A stretch of 10,747 bases of DNA, taken from contig UZAE01014988.1 of the NCBI GenBank assembly GCA_900617975.1, positions 1 to 10,747 on the forward strand, read 5' to 3'. Made by a program: the position numbers and the translations under genes. The notes beneath the pieces are model-generated. The model was given only the letters and a program-made list of their open reading frames with translations, was not told where the DNA came from and did no database searches. Positions within the stretch are counted from its first letter, which is position 1, and each line of letters opens with the position of its first letter. Positions 7,369 to 10,747 of the stretch are shown here, piece after piece. This DNA is from Rodentolepis nana (lineage: Eukaryota > Platyhelminthes > Cestoda > Cyclophyllidea > Hymenolepididae).

Positions 7369-10125
7369 GAAGAGGACTTGGAGAGTTCTTTCGATCACCG
7401 TATCTGGGCACAAATTGAACCAAAATATCCGTTTGTAAATTGGCATACCTTCTCAGCAATGCAATCTCTCTCTATCTGGAGTTCCTACAGTTGTTATGAA
7501 AATGCCTGAATCATCTTTAAGGTGAATTCCAAAGCTGACGGTACCTAATCAAAGTATTTACAAGTCAGATAAATAAAATCAATTGTTAATTTCAACAGTT
7601 GTCTAGTTTGTAAAGCTCAATTACTTTTTAAGCGAACTGGAAATATGAAAATATACCAATATGAAATGCTATGTTAAAGTTGAATCTTGAAATCGCTGAA
7701 GACCAGCAAAACTGAGACGAATGCATAGTTGTTTTGCTAAATACGGCCTAAAGTTAATAAGTGATATGAAGTGCCAAGGAGAACAATACAAAAAAATTAG
7801 AATAAAATGTTATGAATTAGTAGTTAGGAAAGTTAATGGCAAATAAACTAAAGAGAAAATGACTAAGAAGGGGTTCAAAGTGGATAAAAGTCAAGCTATT
7901 CGTAGAAGAGAACTTGTCTTAACTAAAATAAGCACAATGATTGGCTATTTACAAGATATTTTGGCGAACCGAACGTCTCCATTGATAAAGATTAATCGTC
8001 CTACCGCCTCACAAACACGAAATTAACATTTTCAGATCTGAATTAATCCATGGCAGATTGACGATATTTCAATGCTTTCAGCATGGCTTTAAAATTAATC
8101 TAAAATCACCAATTACTACATGGCTTATTTATTGCATATTAAGAGCAAAGGCATCAGACTTATATTCTACTGTTAACTCAATTACTCATCACAAATCTTT
8201 TCTTCCAAATGACGATGAATCTTGACGCCAGGTGGAGATAAGGAAAACTAGGCAACCTAAATGCCCCCCCTCCCCCCAACTCTTTCACAGTTGGGAATCA
8301 GCCCAAGTTGGTGAGATTCGACTGTCCCTATTCGGCATTATTGAAGTGACGCTTGGTTGAGAACTTAACATGTCCAATATTCATGCAAAAACTGTCGTTT
8401 TTTCAAGCTCTCGTGGTTTCGTATATTTCTGACCATCAATTTTCTGAGATATCCCTTCTTCCCATCTTCTTCTTATTATCCATTTCTCTGAATATTCTGA
8501 TCTGGAGGTCGCAGAGCAATAAGGGGGCATAATAGGAACAAGGCAAAAGTAACATTTCAGAAGGATTGGTGTTCTTCATTACAAAAATTGAATAGATTTC
8601 CTTCAATAAAAAAGCCTATTCCATACATTTTTAATGTCAAGACTCCAATTCTTCTGTCAGGATAATTTATCCACCAACTAGAGACCACCAGGCTTTAGTT
8701 AACTCAACTCTCAGATCTAGAAAGTACCCAAGTTCAGCTGCTCCAAGGCCACTTTATTTAAACCACATTAATACAACTCTCCTTTATGACAGTGATCTCT
8801 GGGAATCCAACCACCGATAGAATAGGAATAATTTTGACCAAATTGACTGTCAAGTAACGGAGCGGCGTACACCCATGTATAGATAGGAGTGATGGCTGGT
8901 TTCCTCCCAATTTCCTAATCTAATCAGTCGGGGGATATCTCATTGCAGAATGGTAGGAGAAATATCGAACATCCATTCTTTGTTCTCTGCGTCGGCTTCC
9001 AATAGGAGGACGTTCGCTCAGCTGGTCTCCTATGCTATACGAAATAACTAAGTTAACATTTTCTCGTGTTTCTTATAACATCCGGGTTGTCCCTATTTCA
9101 TTCTATTTTTTCTTCCTAATATTACCACCTTTCCTCTCGTGCTCCCTACAATCGCTAAACCCGGCTCTTGGTTGTTTCAATCCTTTCCTAATTTGATGGA
9201 ACTGTTTAAGTCCTCTTGCTTAGGGTAGGAGTTACTGTTAAGCTACGTGCTTCACCTGAAATTCCGTATTCATTAAATTATGCTTTCCAGGTTCTTGCTT
9301 TATTACAAAAATGTGCAGTTCCTCACACCAGCTTACTGTCCACAGAATCAACATTGAGACATCGGCGCAAGAGCTTTTAAGTAGTCAAAAGTGAATCAAG
9401 CCGACCCTGAGCAACAAATATGCTAATAGCTTTCCTCTTTTGACGAATTAACATGTTAGAACAAGGTCAATCCCAGGTGACTCAGTTGGTTTTATGATGA
9501 TGAGGCTCTTTGAGGTCAAGCTAAAACGATTCTCCCTGTGGCAATAAGTAGGACAGATTCTTTACTCCACGTACAAATTACCTATGCGCGCTGTGGTTTT
9601 TATGAAAACCCACAAGTTGTATTTCGTTTTTCAAGAAGTGGGAGACTACGCCTTTAGGTGAATGAGGAAGCAATAGTTTCCCCAGGTAATAAAAGTTCAC
9701 AAATGGGCAATGAAATCAACAAAATTGCTAGACAATAACTTAGACGGCGTAATAGGGGCCAAAAATAAACCTTACTTCTCTATAGCTGACTCAGATTAGC
9801 CGTTTAGACAAAAATGGGCGCAATTATTGCCTGGGAGCCATGTTTAAGGCACCGACTTCCAGCTACAGGCAGTTTGAAGACTCTGTGTGCTGATTGATCG
9901 GAGTGTTCAGCCACATTGAATTCTCAGACTACAAGTTGTTTGTCATTTACAATATAATTTTTTTTGCTTCTATAACTTTGTGCATGGATGAGCATCTGGA
10001 ACGAAGGGGTTAATTTGGCGTCATAGGTGACGTTAAGGCCATTTCAGTTCTCGTTTAGGCCTGACAGCAAGAACGTGACAATGTTTGTCCCTTTGCTAAA
10101 AGTGCATATCTTGAGATATTTGTTA
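7369..10125. other. Long intergenic span, no gene recognised
   Basis: In about 2.75 kb I saw no protein motif, RNA gene, transposon protein relic or tandem array. Minor landmarks are a C-rich interruption at 8264-8277 (seven Cs, T, six Cs), a short imperfect hairpin around GTGGTTTTTATGAAAACCCAC near 9594-9614, and a small palindrome CGTCATAGGTGACG near 10019-10033. A stretch of relatively few stops in one + frame around 9480-9900 was translated by eye and resembles nothing I know. Confidence 0.5.
8264..8277 (+). repeat. Short poly-C tract
   Basis: Seven Cs, one T and six Cs in AT-rich surroundings. The tract is low complexity with no evident function. Confidence 0.85.
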
Positions 10126-10213
10126 ATTTATTTATTTCAAATGGCAGGCGTTTTGATAGTTTTCATTAGCCCTTAAGATGACTTCGGGCTTCACAGATGA
10201 GTGAAACATCAAA
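10126..10213 (-). repeat. Right copy of the 89-bp inverted repeat
   Basis: The reverse complement of this segment matches 2-90. The core 10126-10196 is about 87% identical over 71 columns, and the outer TTTGATGTT lies at 10205-10213. On its outer side the minus strand continues as pyrimidine-rich sequence. Whether that belongs to the repeat cannot be judged, because the left copy is cut off by the window start. The inner side diverges immediately after the AAATAAAT end, which suggests a real boundary there. Confidence 0.85.
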
Positions 10214-10747
10214 GGGAGAAAAATTCGAGAGGGGGTACAGAAGAGTGTTTCAAAGATGTAAAAGAGACAGACAGAGACAAAGGTAGGAAAAAGGTAAGGT
10301 GAGTATTGTGTAAGTAGTCGAATATGACATACAGTGGGGTGATGGTAGTTTTGAAGTCAGAAGTCAACTGTCGGTTTATAGACTTTTTCGCCGTATGAGT
10401 ATACGTTACCCAGGATGCACCAAGTGGGGGTAGGTCTATCGCACACCCCTAGTTTTAGATATAATATGCGTAACAGAAGCATTTGGAAAAGCCAGAGATA
10501 TGCTCATTTAGCACAGCACTTGAGACATGGATGAGGGGATTTAACTAATGTGCCGTTAGAAGAGAGGCATGCTTACATTTCTAGTTCTTTAACCACTAGG
10601 CTGGGGGGGAAATATTCTAAGCTGTTCCAGTGGCTTGAATTAGTTCGCAAATATTCCATCTTAAATTATCCCTATTTTGTGATATGAAANGTCTTGAATA
10701 TCTCCTGATTAATGTCATCATTGTATGGAAAGACATCGGCCGGTCCA
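10214..10747. other. Intergenic end region, purine-rich at first
   Basis: The first roughly 120 bases are A/G-rich, including AGAGACAGACAGAGAC. They contain overlapping donor-like words (AAGGTAGG, AAGGTAAGG, GGTGAGTAT at about 10280-10308). A 29-codon frame from an ATG at 10197 to TAG at 10284 is Arg/Lys-rich because of the purine bias, and I do not call it a gene. There is one undetermined base at 10690. No other feature was seen. Confidence 0.5.

Noticed and set aside
9481..9900. A + strand frame with few stops beginning near a run of ATG codons, considered as a reverse-transcriptase fragment
   Set aside because: The Met run is not a YxDD motif in its frame context. No neighbouring RT blocks could be found, and stops occur throughout.
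10197..10286. A 29-codon Arg/Lys-rich frame followed by donor-like GT words, considered as a first exon
   Set aside because: It is short and driven by purine bias. Its start lies inside the inverted repeat and is not present in the other repeat copy. No acceptor or downstream exon could be paired with it.

Overview
The window looks like nuclear DNA of an AT-rich invertebrate animal. It has long non-coding spans, simple-sequence tracts, one decayed mariner DNA transposon and a single intact protein-coding gene that is clearly metazoan-type in family. An initiation context of AAAATGG and the strongly AT-rich flanks would suit a parasitic flatworm, but nothing here proves the phylum, so that is only a guess.

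The one gene I can support is a heterotrimeric G-protein beta subunit (seven-bladed WD40 propeller, Gbeta1-4 type) at 2933-4015 on the + strand. It is one uninterrupted 360-codon exon. Just upstream (about 2520-2850) is a CpG-rich block unlike the rest of the window. It carries several inverted CCAAT boxes and is probably the promoter. Between it and the ATG lies a pyrimidine-AG that could be a 3' splice site, cis or trans. Downstream, 4016-4440 is probably the 3' UTR, and it sits next to a pyrimidine-rich tract.

At 6414-7368, minus strand, lies a relic of a mariner-family transposon. It is recognised by translating the degraded sequence across stops and frameshifts. Nearly the whole length of a mariner transposase can be followed in order, from the N-terminal helix-turn-helix region through the GRP linker, CIWWD, the third catalytic Asp and the C-terminal KLQEQW motif. 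Degenerate terminal inverted repeats flank it. It is inactive.

The two ends of the window carry an imperfect inverted repeat of about 89 bp (2-90 and, reversed, 10126-10213), whose 71-nt core is about 87% identical. This is a dispersed repeat family or a foldback remnant, and the features between its copies do not explain it. A 124-nt stretch without any C, containing an 18-G run, lies at 318-441. The remaining spans (about 450-2500, 4440-6410, 7370-10125, 10214-10747) hold no gene I can recognise. I see no operons, CRISPR arrays, tRNA or rRNA genes, and no multi-gene system.
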